A stretch of DNA of 64,000 nt from Microbacteriaceae bacterium (GCA_025463565.1 JAODAT010000041.1:1-64000), one strand, 5' to 3'; positions 23,310 through 33,041 are shown, numbered from the stretch's first letter. Notes: generated from the letters alone by a model not told the origin. A program made the numbers and translations.

Positions 23310-24884
23310 ATGACGGATGTCGTCCAACCGGTTCGCGACGCCGGTGTCGCACCCATCCGTCGGCGCCTTCGAGACGACGTCATCCTCGATCACGGCCGCC
23401 TGAGCCTGGTCAACGCCGCGCTCACCCCGGCGGATGCGACTGTCGCCGACCTGCTGTTCCTGAGGTCGGCTCTCGACGCCGCGGGTATCGACGTGCTGCT
23501 GGTGCGCGGCCAGGACGAACGACCCGTGCTCGTGGTGGACCGCAAGCTCCGAAAAGAAGTGCAGGGCGTTCTTGCCGCCGCCTGTGCGGACGAGCCGTTC
23601 TATTCGCGACGTGCGGACGGCGTTCGAACCCACGCGACGCTCGTCGCCGACGGTCATTTCACCGACCGGGCAACCGGAGCCATCCTGCTCTTTCGCCCCC
23701 GGGTCACCGCGGTCGGCGGTCTGCGTTACGCCGCGGCCGGTGCGGTGCGCCTGGAGTTCTGGCGCTTCGGGGTCGACTCCATCTCGGCCCCCTCACCCAA
23801 CTCGCTCACCCGGCCGCGCGTTCCTCGCGCCGAGTTCGTCACCGAGCGCATCGAGCGCTTCGGTGAGCAGTGGACCACGATCGAGGGCATGTTCCTTCCC
23901 CGCGCCGATGACATTCGATTCGATATCGACATGGTGTTCTCCTGGGTGGACGGCTCGTCGATCGAGTGGCAGCGTGCCCGTGCGCGCCGCATGAAGAGCT
24001 ACGTGGTGGGGGAGGGCGACGATTCGCAGGCCCGATTCCGCCAGCTGGACGAACTCAAGTACGCGCTCCGCTCGGTTTACCTGTTCGCCCCGTGGATCCG
24101 GAATGTCTACATTGTCACGGACTCGCCGCGCCCCGAATGGCTGGACGAACATCCGCGCGTGCAGCTCGTACCGAGCACCGAGTTCTTCGCGGACCCGTCC
24201 GTGCTGCCGACACACAATTCGCATGCCGTCGAGAGCCAGCTGGCGAATATCCCCGGAATCGCGGAGCACTTCCTGTACTCGAACGACGACATGTTCTTCG
24301 CCCGGCCGGTGTCGCCGCAGGCGTTCTTCTCGGCGGGCGGTGTCACCCGCTTCATCGAGGCGACCACGCGAATCGGCCTCGGTGAGAACAATCCTGAGCG
24401 CAGCGGTTTCGAGAACGCTGCCCGTGTCAATCGCGCGCTGCTCGAAGAGCGTTTCGGGGTCGTGATCACGCGACACCTCGAGCACACCCCGGTGCCGCTG
24501 GTGAAATCGGTGATGCGAGAGCTCGAGGCCGAGTTCCCCGAAGATTTCCGCCGAACGGCGGCCAGCCGGTTCCGCTCGGCAAGCGACATCTCGGTCACCA
24601 ATTCCCTGTACCACTACTACGCACTGCTCACCGGTCGTGCGGTGATCGAGCGGAACGTGAAGGCGCTCTACGTCGACACCACGGCGAAAAGCGGGCTCAC
24701 GGCCATGCGAAAGGTGCTGGGCAAGCGCAACGTCGACCTGCTCTGCCTCAACGACGGCAGTTTTCCCGAGATCTCGGACGAAGAGCGGGCCGAAGCCGTG
24801 AGATCGTTCCTCGACGGCTACTACCCGATCGCGGGCCCGTGGGAGAAGCCGGAGTCCGAGGTCACCCTGGGCCAGCTCGGTTAG
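23310..24884 (+). CDS. Stealth-family sugar-phosphotransferase
   Basis: 524 aa. Stealth proteins transfer hexose-1-phosphate in capsule or wall polysaccharide synthesis and are related to human GlcNAc-1-phosphotransferase. CR1 is FDIDMVFSWVDGSS, CR2 is RFRQLDELKYALRSVYLFAP with NVYIVTDSPRPEWL, CR3 is THNSHAVESQL to FLYSNDDMFFARPV, and the CR4 region follows at SDISVTNSLYHYY. The N-terminal 200 residues are a variable domain. No TM or signal peptide, so it acts at the cytoplasmic face. No other capsule gene lies in the window, so its acceptor polymer is encoded elsewhere. The ATG has AGGA just upstream. Confidence 0.9.
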   Translation: MTDVVQPVRDAGVAPIRRRLRDDVILDHGRLSLVNAALTPADATVADLLFLRSALDAAGIDVLLVRGQDERPVLVVDRKLRKEVQGVLAAACADEPFYSRRADGVRTHATLVADGHFTDRATGAILLFRPRVTAVGGLRYAAAGAVRLEFWRFGVDSISAPSPNSLTRPRVPRAEFVTERIERFGEQWTTIEGMFLPRADDIRFDIDMVFSWVDGSSIEWQRARARRMKSYVVGEGDDSQARFRQLDELKYALRSVYLFAPWIRNVYIVTDSPRPEWLDEHPRVQLVPSTEFFADPSVLPTHNSHAVESQLANIPGIAEHFLYSNDDMFFARPVSPQAFFSAGGVTRFIEATTRIGLGENNPERSGFENAARVNRALLEERFGVVITRHLEHTPVPLVKSVMRELEAEFPEDFRRTAASRFRSASDISVTNSLYHYYALLTGRAVIERNVKALYVDTTAKSGLTAMRKVLGKRNVDLLCLNDGSFPEISDEERAEAVRSFLDGYYPIAGPWEKPESEVTLGQLG

Positions 24885-24942
24885 CCAAGCCGAAGTCAGC
24901 TCGACCTGCGCGAGTCGGGCTACATCCAGCAGTGATGAAAAA

Positions 24943-25929
24943 TCAGAACAGCTCGGCAAGCTCCAGCGGCCGGGTGTCGAGGTCTTCATCGATCGGGGCC
25001 GGAAGGGTACGACTCGGCCGAACCGTGACGCCCTTATCGGCCAGCATCGACGCCGTCTGTTCTGCACTGGTGTACGACAGGGGCGCGTAGTCGCCGAGCG
25101 GCACGACCGAGTGGAGCACGGATTCCTCGTAGACGTGCACGAGATTGAACGACTGTGCGCCGTCGCGAGCGAGTGTGCCGCGGCTGCCGTCGGCTCCGGC
25201 CCGCACGTTCAGATCCTGTGTGTAGCAGGTGGCCGAGGCGACCGAGACCGGGATGCCGGCGAAGGTGGATGCCGTCGAGTAGTGCAGGTGACCGGCGATG
25301 ATGCTGCGGATGTCTGAACCCCGCACGACCTCGGCCAGCGCCTCCTGGTTTCGCAGTTCCACCAGGATCGCGAGGTCCTGCACGCTCGGCACCGGCGGGT
25401 GGTGCATGGCGAGAATCGTGCCGTGGGGCGCCTGGTATGCGAGTTCTTCCGCGAGCCAGTCGAGCTGGGCATCCGTTACCAGGCCGTGGTGCGCGCCGGG
25501 CACTGTGGAGTCGAGAGCGATGATGCGCAGGCCGTTCACGTCGTAGACCCGATCGACGGGTGCACTCGACGGGTACTGCCCGAGCAGGGTGGACCGGAAC
25601 GCACCGCGGTCGTCGTGGTTGCCCATCACCCAGATCACCTGGGCCCCGAGCCGCTTGGCCGCCGGTTCGACGATGGATCGCAGCGTGTCGTACGCCTTCG
25701 GGTCGCCGACGTCGGCGAGGTCTCCGGTGAAGACGAGCGCCTCGGGGCGCGCGCCGGACGCTTCGAGCCCCTCGAACAGCCGGCGCAGGTGCGCCTCGCT
25801 GTCGACGGATCCGTAGAGGCCGGCGTCACCTTCGACGAGGTGGGTGTCGCTCAGGTGGACGATGAAGTGATCCGGCCGGGGAAACTGGGCTTCGTAGCGC
25901 TCGGTTCGCAGGGGCACGCTGTCGGGCAT
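24943..25929 (-). CDS. CpdA-like metallophosphoesterase
   Basis: 328 aa from the ATG at 25929. Calcineurin-like di-metal phosphoesterase: LSDTHL (Asp, His), GDLADVG, GNHDD, MHHPP and the late GHLHYS all present in order. The spacing fits the class III cyclic-nucleotide phosphodiesterase (CpdA/Icc, Rv0805) group, so hydrolysis of cAMP or related phosphoesters is possible but not proven. No signal peptide. The frame runs upstream to 26067, but that extension is low-complexity and unlike the family. Confidence 0.85.
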   Translation of the reverse strand: MPDSVPLRTERYEAQFPRPDHFIVHLSDTHLVEGDAGLYGSVDSEAHLRRLFEGLEASGARPEALVFTGDLADVGDPKAYDTLRSIVEPAAKRLGAQVIWVMGNHDDRGAFRSTLLGQYPSSAPVDRVYDVNGLRIIALDSTVPGAHHGLVTDAQLDWLAEELAYQAPHGTILAMHHPPVPSVQDLAILVELRNQEALAEVVRGSDIRSIIAGHLHYSTASTFAGIPVSVASATCYTQDLNVRAGADGSRGTLARDGAQSFNLVHVYEESVLHSVVPLGDYAPLSYTSAEQTASMLADKGVTVRPSRTLPAPIDEDLDTRPLELAELF

Positions 25930-26215
25930 GAAGTAATCGAACCATGCCTTTCTGGACGGCGGGTAAACGACGGACGGCGATCCGCACCCCCACAACGGGG
26001 GTGGCGGGTGTGCGCGAGTGCTCCGGATAGCGGTAAACTGTGCGGAGAACCCGGTTTTTCCTTTCATCGTCCCGACCTCGTTTCCGAACTTCGTTCACGG
26101 CTACCCAGCCCATGGCTTTCGGTTGCGAGTTGCTCGGGTCAGGAACACCGGACAGTGCACACGGCATTCAACCGCACCACGGGTTACCCGCGGTGCTTTC
26201 GCCAGATGGAGAAGC
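25930..26215. other. 286-bp divergent intergenic region with CCCCC-GGGGG hairpin
   Basis: Holds a perfect 7-bp dyad (CACCCCC at 25985-25991, GGGGGTG at 25997-26003) and a -10-like TAAACT at 26034-26039 on the plus strand, possibly the SNF2 gene promoter with a leader of about 170 nt. GGAG 4 nt before the ATG at 26216 is the Shine-Dalgarno. No gene seen. Confidence 0.5.
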
Positions 26216-28411
26216 ATGGCTCGGTCCGCCAACGGACAGTCGTCGCCCAATAAGCCGGCGTCGCAGAAGCAGCAGACGCAGCGCAAGCGCTCGTCGGGCG
26301 CGGCACAGCGCGGCGGCACGCAGCGCCGTTCACGCGGTGCAGATGACGTCGGGGTCATTCCCGTGCTCGCTCGCGCCGTTCGCGAGGTCGAGGGCGCGGC
26401 GGAGCGGGGCAAGGTTGGGCCGACCAATCGCACCAAGTTCCAGGTGATCGCACTACTCATGCGTGAGGAGCGCGCCAAGGCCAAGAGCGACCCGGCACTC
26501 AGTGATGCCGAGCGCGCGGAGACCCTTAAACGCCTCGACGGCGTTGCGACCATTCTCGCCAAGACCGCGGCCCGCGACACCTCCCTTATCCAACTCCTCG
26601 CCGAGGAGACGGCCGTGACGGATGCCGCACGCAAACTTCGAAGAGACATGCTGATCGCCGCGGGTGTCGAACTGTCACCGGATGAACTCATCATCGTCAG
26701 GGAGCCCGTTGCCGTCGCCCCCGCTGCCGAGAAGCAGGTGGTGCCGCAGTCGGTGATCGCCCGTCAACTCTCGAACCCCTTCCTCGCACCCGATTTCAGC
26801 CAGGTTCCGAAGTCCCAGCCGGTGTCACGGCGCCTCGCCAACTGGGAGCTTCTCGATCCGCTGTTCCGCGCCTTCGAGTACGGCTCCGGCGGCCAGGTCG
26901 CCAGCATGGACCTTCCGGAACCCTCGGCGGTCGACCGCAGGGTTCCCGATGGGCTCGAGCTGTTCGAGCACCAGGCCGAGTTCGTCGCCAGTGCGCGCGA
27001 CGGTCACCGCAGCTACCTGCTTGCCGACGAGCCCGGCCTCGGTAAGACGGCGCAGGCGCTGCTCGCGGCCGAAATCACCCACTCGTACCCGCTTCTCGTG
27101 GTCGTGCCGAACGTCGTCAAAATGAACTGGGCGCGGGAGGTGGAGCGCTGGACCCCCAGCCGCACCTCCACGGTCATCCACGGCTCGGGGGAGAGCCTCG
27201 ATGCCTTCGCCGACGTTGTCATCGTCAACTACGACGTGCTCGATCGCCACATCGGCTGGCTCCGAACTCTCGGGTTCAAGGGCATGGTGGTCGACGAGGC
27301 CCACTTCATTAAGAACAGGGAGTCGCAGCGCTCCAAGCATGTTCTCTCGCTCGCCCAGAGCGTCCTGGCCCGCAGCCCGCGCGCGCTGATGATCGCGCTC
27401 ACCGGAACTCCCCTCATCAACACCATCGAAGACTTCCGTGCGATCTGGCAGTTCCTCGGCTGGATCGACGGTGACAAACCGACCGCCGAGCTGATGGAGC
27501 GTCTCGAGGAGAACGGCCTCACCCCGGCCGATTTCGGCTTCTTCGCCGAGGCGAGGCAGACCGTGATCGACATGGGCATCGTGCGACGCAAGAAGATCGA
27601 TGTCGCGTCGAACCTTCCCTCGAAGCGCATCGCCGATCTGCCCGTCGAACTCGACGACGACCTGGGGCGCAGCATTCGCGAGGCCGAAGCCGCGCTGTCT
27701 GCCCGCCTGCTGGAGCGCTACAACCGTGCAGTATCCCTGTCGAAGACCGAGCACGAGCGCGGCGACCTCATCCGTATGGTGGCGCACGCCGAACTCGACG
27801 AATCGAAAGCCGCGAAGACCGGCGAGAACGTGTTCACCATGGTTCGCAAGATCGGCCAGGCGAAAGCGATACTTGCGGCCGACTACACCGCGCAGCTCGC
27901 CCGCTCGGTGGGCAAGGTGGTGTTCTTCGCCAAGCACATCGACGTGATGGATGCCGCCGAGGAGACCCTGGCCAAGCGCGGCCTGAAGACGGTGTCGATC
28001 CGCGGCGACCAGACGGCCGCCTTCCGGCAGGCCCAGGTCGATGCGTTCAACAACGACCCCGAGGTCTCCGTCGTGGTCGCCTCTCTCACCGCGGCGGGGG
28101 TCGGCATCAACCTGCAGGCCGCATCCAACGTCGTGCTCGCCGAACTCAGCTGGACGAGCGCCGAGCAGACGCAGGCAATCGACCGGGTGCACCGGATCGG
28201 CCAGGAGGAGCCGGTGACCGCGTGGCGCATCATCGCGTCGCAGACCATCGACGCCAAGATCGCCGAGCTCATCGACTCCAAGGCCGGTCTCGCCGCGCGG
28301 GCACTCGACGGGGACGACTCGGAGGTCGCCGCGGAGTCGAGCGTGCAGCTCGAAGCGCTCGTGCACCTGCTCGGTGCTGCTTTGGATGCGCAGGAGGCGC
28401 TGGACGCTTAG
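26216..28411 (+). CDS. SNF2-family DEAD-like ATPase/helicase
   Basis: 731 aa. The N-terminal 60 residues are basic and low-complexity (Lys, Arg, Gln, Ser), followed by an uncharacterised helical region. The SNF2 core begins at about 250: FEHQAEFVASA, Walker A DEPGLGKTAQALL, DEAH-type box VVDEAHFIKN, motif III LTGTPL. The helicase C half has motif V LTAAGVGINLQAAS and motif VI QAIDRVHRIGQ. It resembles bacterial SMARCAL1/HepA-like translocases acting on DNA or RNA polymerase; the exact role is unknown. It converges with maltokinase, and the stops overlap by 4 bp. Confidence 0.92.
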   Translation: MARSANGQSSPNKPASQKQQTQRKRSSGAAQRGGTQRRSRGADDVGVIPVLARAVREVEGAAERGKVGPTNRTKFQVIALLMREERAKAKSDPALSDAERAETLKRLDGVATILAKTAARDTSLIQLLAEETAVTDAARKLRRDMLIAAGVELSPDELIIVREPVAVAPAAEKQVVPQSVIARQLSNPFLAPDFSQVPKSQPVSRRLANWELLDPLFRAFEYGSGGQVASMDLPEPSAVDRRVPDGLELFEHQAEFVASARDGHRSYLLADEPGLGKTAQALLAAEITHSYPLLVVVPNVVKMNWAREVERWTPSRTSTVIHGSGESLDAFADVVIVNYDVLDRHIGWLRTLGFKGMVVDEAHFIKNRESQRSKHVLSLAQSVLARSPRALMIALTGTPLINTIEDFRAIWQFLGWIDGDKPTAELMERLEENGLTPADFGFFAEARQTVIDMGIVRRKKIDVASNLPSKRIADLPVELDDDLGRSIREAEAALSARLLERYNRAVSLSKTEHERGDLIRMVAHAELDESKAAKTGENVFTMVRKIGQAKAILAADYTAQLARSVGKVVFFAKHIDVMDAAEETLAKRGLKTVSIRGDQTAAFRQAQVDAFNNDPEVSVVVASLTAAGVGINLQAASNVVLAELSWTSAEQTQAIDRVHRIGQEEPVTAWRIIASQTIDAKIAELIDSKAGLAARALDGDDSEVAAESSVQLEALVHLLGAALDAQEALDA

Positions 28412-29814
28412 GAGCTGAGCAGCCGGTCGATCGCATCCACCGGGATGGAGAGCCAGTCCGGACGATTCCGGACCTCGTAGACGGCCTCATAGAGCGCCTT
28501 GTCGACTTCGAACGCGTCGAGAAGCGCACGATGCTCGAGAAGCTGCAGCCCACTGCCGTCGTCGTAGCCGGCGAGGAACGCCTGCCGGGCTGCTGACGCC
28601 CACGCTTTCGCACCCCGCCCGGGGTTCGACAGCGCGATCGAACCGGCGACATAGTCGAATGACCTGAGCATGCCGGCGACATCGCGCAGCGGGGAGTCGG
28701 GGGCCGAGCGATCCTTCATCGCACGAAGCGGTTCGCCCTCGAAGTCGAGCACCACCCAGCCGCGGTCCGGCACAGCGATCACCTGGCCGAGGTGGAAGTC
28801 GCCGTGCACGCGCTGGAGAGGCGGCCAGTGGGTCGCCTGGGCCGTCGTGTACACCTCGGTGAGCCGCTCGCGGTGGCGCTCCAGTTGCGGCACCTCCAGC
28901 ACGGCGGTCTCGAACCGCGCCCTCATGCCTGCGACGACGGACGCGATGTCGGCCGGGGTGGTCGCGCGCGAGGGGAGAGCGGATGCCAGCGCCGCGTGCA
29001 TCTCTGCTGTGGCCTCCCCGAGCTGCCGCGCCATGTCGCCGAAGTCCTCGTCGGCGGCGGCTGCTACCAGCGCGACCCGCCAGGCATCCTCGACGCCCGG
29101 CAGGAACTCCTGGGCGAATGCGAGGTGCCCGGTCGCCATTCCGTCCGGCTCGCCGCCGATGTCTGGCCAGCGGCCGGTCAGGTGCCCGATGCTTCGCGGC
29201 ACCACTCGGGAGCCGGCGGCGCCGAGCGCGCCGGTGAGCACCACATCCGGGTTCTCGCCGTGGTGAAGGGTGCGGAAGATCTTGCAGATGACCGGGGTCG
29301 CGGGCGTGCCGTCTGCCGCGGAGGTCTCCAGGATGATGGAGGTATTCGACTGCTCGCCGCTCAGCACCCGGCTTGACACGACGTGCAGGACTTCATCGGT
29401 GTCCGAGTGCCCGAATGCGGCGATCCGTCCGGCCTGGTCGAAGCCGGACTGATTGGGTGGTACCCCCACGTCGGAGCGGGCGGCGCCCTCGTCAAGCATG
29501 AGCCGTAGCAGAGCGGCCGCGAAGGCGGGGTCGTGCGGACCGTCGTAGATCCAGAGCCCATCGACGACGCCCAGAAGAACATGCTCGGCGTTCTTCAGCG
29601 GCTGGTCGCGTTCCGTGAGCGGCACCTGGTAGAGCGCACCGGGATCGGAGCGATCGCGCACGAGATGCACTCGGCAGACGACGCCGGCCGGGGCAAGTGG
29701 TCCGCCGCCGATCACGAAGGATCCAACCACCTCGAGCCGCGAGGCGCGGAGCTTGCCGGCGAACCAGCGCTGCGCTGTCATCCAGGGCGCAAGCAGGGCC
29801 GTCAGGTCGTCCAA
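28408..29814 (-). CDS. mak: Maltokinase
   Basis: ATP-dependent formation of maltose 1-phosphate, the donor for GlgE alpha-glucan synthesis. 468 aa from a TTG at 29814, chosen because AGGAGG lies 4 nt upstream and because it gives the usual N-terminus LTALLAPWMTAQRWFAGK. The N-terminal cap domain is followed by a kinase core with HGDFHLGQVI (catalytic Asp) and VLDFEGEPLR (Mg-binding Asp). In many actinobacteria mak lies with treS and glgE; here it stands alone. Confidence 0.9.
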   Translation of the reverse strand: MDDLTALLAPWMTAQRWFAGKLRASRLEVVGSFVIGGGPLAPAGVVCRVHLVRDRSDPGALYQVPLTERDQPLKNAEHVLLGVVDGLWIYDGPHDPAFAAALLRLMLDEGAARSDVGVPPNQSGFDQAGRIAAFGHSDTDEVLHVVSSRVLSGEQSNTSIILETSAADGTPATPVICKIFRTLHHGENPDVVLTGALGAAGSRVVPRSIGHLTGRWPDIGGEPDGMATGHLAFAQEFLPGVEDAWRVALVAAAADEDFGDMARQLGEATAEMHAALASALPSRATTPADIASVVAGMRARFETAVLEVPQLERHRERLTEVYTTAQATHWPPLQRVHGDFHLGQVIAVPDRGWVVLDFEGEPLRAMKDRSAPDSPLRDVAGMLRSFDYVAGSIALSNPGRGAKAWASAARQAFLAGYDDGSGLQLLEHRALLDAFEVDKALYEAVYEVRNRPDWLSIPVDAIDRLLSS

Positions 29815-29911
29815 CGGTCCTCCTCGCGCGGTGCCCGACTGTGAAGCTCGGTAGTCGTCACGATACGCGCACCCGCCAAGGGCTCCGCTCGGTACGTCCT
29901 CCAAAGTGCGG

Positions 29912-29927
29912 ACCCCCTGTCGGGGGT
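29912..29927. promoter_or_regulatory. CCCCC-GGGGG dyad upstream of mak
   Basis: ACCCCC-TGTC-GGGGGT, perfect 6-bp arms, about 100 bp upstream of the mak start. It is one of five similar dyads in intergenic regions of the window. Confidence 0.45.
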
Positions 29928-29998
29928 TACCCGTACTGGGGACTATGGGGGCGACGCGCGGCTCCGTTACAGTTCTAAAAGCACCACGGGGGACACCT

Positions 29999-30093
29999 GG
30001 GTGGCGGCGACTTCAGCAAAGTTTGGGCGCGGAATACGGGGGTATATCCGCCGGCTCGCTTCGCGAAAATGAGGTCGCCGCCCCCAAGTTTTT
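29999..30093 (+). ncRNA. Candidate structured RNA (three-way junction plus T5)
   Basis: Closing stem P1: GGCGGCGACTTC (30003-30014) with GAGGTCGCCGCC (30071-30082), one G-U. Inside it, P2 at 30029-30051 (GCGGA+ATAC / GTAT+TCCGC, one bulged A, GGGG loop) and P3 at 30056-30066 (TCGC/GCGA). CCCAAG and TTTTT follow at 30083-30093. Plus strand is favoured by the T-run. The nearest -10-like hexamer is TACAGT at 29968-29973, with no good -35. No known RNA family recognised. Confidence 0.4.
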
Positions 30094-30114
30094 ATGCGCG
30101 GCACCCGACTTCTG

Positions 30115-30282
30115 TCAGTTCGCGCGGTGCAGGTCGTCGTCGGTGAACGGGTCGAGTGCCCGTTCATCCGGCGCTCGCCCGTCGTCGGCCAGCGCGTTCG
30201 GGCGTGGCGCGCGCTTCGCCTTCTTTCGGTCGAAGCTGCCCTGCTCGACAACCGGTTCTGGCTGCGGTTCTTCGTCGGTCAT
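30115..30282 (-). CDS. Small acidic hypothetical protein (55 aa)
   Basis: The ATG overlaps the stop of the upstream exporter gene (ATGA), showing translational coupling. The protein begins MTDEEPQPEPVVEQG and contains a basic patch FDRKKAKRAPRPN between acidic ends; it is probably disordered and soluble. No domain recognised. Overlap and normal codon use argue that it is real. Confidence 0.7.
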   Translation of the reverse strand: MTDEEPQPEPVVEQGSFDRKKAKRAPRPNALADDGRAPDERALDPFTDDDLHRAN

Positions 30283-31778
30283 GATTCTCCCTGCGGGCCG
30301 GGCGTGTGCTGTACCGGGATGCTCTGCGTGTGACCATACGGCTTCGAGCGTCGCGGGATGAACACGGCCAGCAGAACCCCGGCCAGCAGCACAGCGGCCG
30401 CGATGGCGAACATCGTGTGATACGCGGCGTCGGTGGGCGCCGCCACCCCGTTCCTGATGACGGCGCCGCTCGCCAACACGAGCCCGGCGATGGTTGCCGC
30501 AACGGTCGACCCCAGCATGCGCATCACCGAATTCAGCCCGTTCGCCGCCGCGGTCTCGGTGGGCGGCACGGCGTTCATGATCAGGGTCGGCATCGCGCCG
30601 TAGGAGATGCCGACACCCACACCGACGATCGTCGACACCAGGATCACGTGCCAGACGGCGCTGTGTAGAACGATCGCGACGACGAAGGCCACCACGACGA
30701 TGGCGGCGCCGACGATGAGACTGGTACGCGGCCCACGGGCGGCGGTGAGCCGAGCCGCGAGCGGCGAGATGACGAACATCACGAGGCCGAGTGGCATGAG
30801 GCACAGGCTGGCGAGAATGAGCGAGAGGCCGAGCCCGATGCCCGTCGAGGTGGGCGCCTCCAGCAGGTCGGGAAAGACCGCAGTGGTCACGAAGAACCCG
30901 AAGCCGATGGCGATCGACGTGAGGTTGGTCAGCAGCACCGGGCGTCGTGCCGCTACGCGCAGATCGACGAGAGGGTCGGTCGCGTGCAGCTCGAAGAGAC
31001 CCCATGCCACCAACACGACGACGCCACCGGCCAGGAGCAGCAGGGTGAGCGGGCTGGTCCAGCCCCAGCTGCCGCCCTTGGAGATCCCGAGCAGGATGCA
31101 GACCAGCCCAACACCGAAACCGATCGCACCGGCGAAGTCGAATCGTCCGCCCGAACGCATGGTGCTCACCGGAACGATCGCGATCACCAGAACCAGGCAG
31201 ACGAGCCCGAGCAGCGTCGCCAGCCAGAACAGGTAGTGGAAATCGAGGTTCTGCGCGATGAGCGCTGCGATCGGAAGGCCGACAGCCGCGCCGACGCCGA
31301 GCGTCGCACTGACGAGGGCAACGGCGCCACCGAGACTTTTCGGATGAAGCACGTCGCGCAGGATGCTGATCCCGAGGGAGATGACGCCGAGCGAGACACC
31401 CTGCAGCACTCGGCCGGCGATCATCGGGATGACCGCGGTCGACAGCGCGCAGATGATCGATCCGAGCACCAGTGCGCCGAGCAGGGCCACCAGCAGGCGA
31501 CGCTTTCCGAACATGTCGCCGAGCCGCCCGGCGATGGGAATCGAGATGGCCGCCGCGAGGAGCGTGGCGGTCAACACCCAGGTGGCATCATTCTGCGTAG
31601 CATGCAGCAGGGCGGGCAGTCTCGGGATGATCGGGGTGACGAGGGTCTGCGTGAACGCGGCGACGAGACCCGTGGTGGCGAGCACGGCAGTGATGGCCGA
31701 GTCGCGCGGTCGGCGGCTGAGCGCTCGCCGTTCGCGTGGGGTGAGTGAACCGTCGCCGCTATCGTCGCTGTCACTCAC
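30279..31778 (-). CDS. MFS transporter, DHA2-like
   Basis: 499 aa with about 14 TM segments. TM1 region TLVTPIIPRLPALL, motif A GRLGDMFGKRRLL, and a motif C-like LGVGAAVGLPIAAL in TM5. The N-terminal 30 residues are hydrophilic. It is probably a drug or metabolite exporter; the substrate is unknown and no regulator lies beside it. The GTG start is supported by TAGGCT exactly 6 nt upstream (leaderless). A 55-aa protein is encoded from its stop codon. Confidence 0.88.
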   Translation of the reverse strand: MSDSDDSGDGSLTPRERRALSRRPRDSAITAVLATTGLVAAFTQTLVTPIIPRLPALLHATQNDATWVLTATLLAAAISIPIAGRLGDMFGKRRLLVALLGALVLGSIICALSTAVIPMIAGRVLQGVSLGVISLGISILRDVLHPKSLGGAVALVSATLGVGAAVGLPIAALIAQNLDFHYLFWLATLLGLVCLVLVIAIVPVSTMRSGGRFDFAGAIGFGVGLVCILLGISKGGSWGWTSPLTLLLLAGGVVVLVAWGLFELHATDPLVDLRVAARRPVLLTNLTSIAIGFGFFVTTAVFPDLLEAPTSTGIGLGLSLILASLCLMPLGLVMFVISPLAARLTAARGPRTSLIVGAAIVVVAFVVAIVLHSAVWHVILVSTIVGVGVGISYGAMPTLIMNAVPPTETAAANGLNSVMRMLGSTVAATIAGLVLASGAVIRNGVAAPTDAAYHTMFAIAAAVLLAGVLLAVFIPRRSKPYGHTQSIPVQHTPGPQGES

Positions 31779-31784
31779 CGCTCC

Positions 31785-31790
31785 AGCCTA
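31785..31790 (-). promoter_or_regulatory. -10 element TAGGCT of the exporter at 31778
   Basis: Minus-strand hexamer 6 nt before the GTG start; no Shine-Dalgarno. Confidence 0.55.
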
Positions 31791-31823
31791 GCCGCGGCCG
31801 CCGCGCCCTCCAGCGACCGCGTG

Positions 31824-33041
31824 CTAGCGGCGGTAGAGCAGGTAGTCGCCCCAGCTGTCGACGCGCCAGTCGATCCAACCGTTGGCTCGCTCGAGCTTGA
31901 CCGTGACCTGGTAATGACCGCCGGCCGGCGAGGTCGCCGCGCAGTAGAACTGGGACCCGACGATGAGAGGCGTCGGGGTGGGGCACTCGACGGCCAATTG
32001 CGCTCCGACGCTCTTCGAGGCGAGCGACACGGACTGCGAGGCCTGCGCGCTGAACACGGTGGGGAACACCGAGATGAGCATGCCGGGCACGACCAGAATC
32101 GACCCGACCTGCAGGATGCCGAGGGCGACCCAGACCAGAAGCGGCCCGAGCCCGACATTGCCGGTGCGGATGAGCGCCGCCGACCTGGCGATGAGGTAGA
32201 CGGGCGCGGTGAGGAATGCCCAGGCCCAGTGCGCGGGGTTTTCGTGGCCGGCACGCTTCAGCATCGCCCGATCGGCGATGGCGAGCACGACGACGATGAT
32301 GTATGGCCCTGCGAAGGTGGCGACCGTGAAGCCGGTGCCGATGATCGAGGTGAGTCCGACGAGCACCATCAGGCCGAACACGAGCTGAAGCAGCGGGAGG
32401 AGTGCGATGATCCAGACCGGACCGGTCGAGACGGGAAGGCGCGGGAACGCGGTCGATCGGGTGTTCTCCGGCTCGGCGGTGCGCGCTCGCTCGCCCTGGG
32501 CCGTCGGCGCCGACACCGCGGAGGTCGCGGACCGCGGCTGGAAAACGTCGTCGAACGATTCGGCGACACCGATATCGCCCTCGTCGACACCGGATCGGTC
32601 GGAATGGCCGGCACGATCTGGAACGGTTGCGGTCGTCATCACGGCATCGTCGAAGGCCTTGTGCGAATGGGCAGTGGTTGACGAACCAGCCAGAACGACC
32701 GGCGGGTCGATCTCGCGCAGGGTCGTGGTAAGCGGCGAATTCGCGGCGGCGGCGTCACGCTCGTCACCGGCGTCGGTCGCGAGCCGCGCGTACTCGTCTT
32801 CCCGCTCACGTTGTTCGCGCTGCTGGCGTCGGGTGGGCAGTTCGTCGTCGGCACGCAGTTCATCGTCGGCATACAGCACCCGGGTCGACGGTGCCGACTG
32901 CTGCTGTTGCTGCATCACGAGGGGCGGTCGCGCCTCTGTCGTGAGCTCGGTCCAGGCGTGGTTGTTCCACCAGCGCAGCTGCGGCAGCCCCATCGGGTCC
33001 GGATACCATCCGGCCGGGACGCTTACGTCGTCGTCGAACAC
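31824..33041 (-). CDS. DUF2510-containing membrane protein with DUF4333-like tail
   Basis: 405 aa. DUF2510 at residues 8-40 (VPAGWYPDPMGLPQLRWWN), a long hydrophilic linker rich in Gln, Arg and Asp (about 40-205), four TM helices (about 208-320) and a C-terminal soluble part with two Cys (VECPTP, QFYCAAT) like DUF4333. The GTG start follows GAAGGGA. DUF2510 proteins are actinobacterial and thought to act at the envelope; the role here is unknown. Tandem CCCC-GGGG dyads lie 70-90 bp upstream. Confidence 0.85.
   Translation of the reverse strand: MFDDDVSVPAGWYPDPMGLPQLRWWNNHAWTELTTEARPPLVMQQQQQSAPSTRVLYADDELRADDELPTRRQQREQREREDEYARLATDAGDERDAAAANSPLTTTLREIDPPVVLAGSSTTAHSHKAFDDAVMTTATVPDRAGHSDRSGVDEGDIGVAESFDDVFQPRSATSAVSAPTAQGERARTAEPENTRSTAFPRLPVSTGPVWIIALLPLLQLVFGLMVLVGLTSIIGTGFTVATFAGPYIIVVVLAIADRAMLKRAGHENPAHWAWAFLTAPVYLIARSAALIRTGNVGLGPLLVWVALGILQVGSILVVPGMLISVFPTVFSAQASQSVSLASKSVGAQLAVECPTPTPLIVGSQFYCAATSPAGGHYQVTVKLERANGWIDWRVDSWGDYLLYRR

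Noticed and set aside
29936-29955. DosR/DevR-like box (GGGGACTATGGGGG)
   Set aside because: Only one half of the GGGACT-AGTCCC palindrome is present.
29906-30361. Plus-strand open frame of 151 aa
   Set aside because: It runs antisense to the 55-aa gene and the exporter end, has no start signal and no domain, and crosses the putative RNA.
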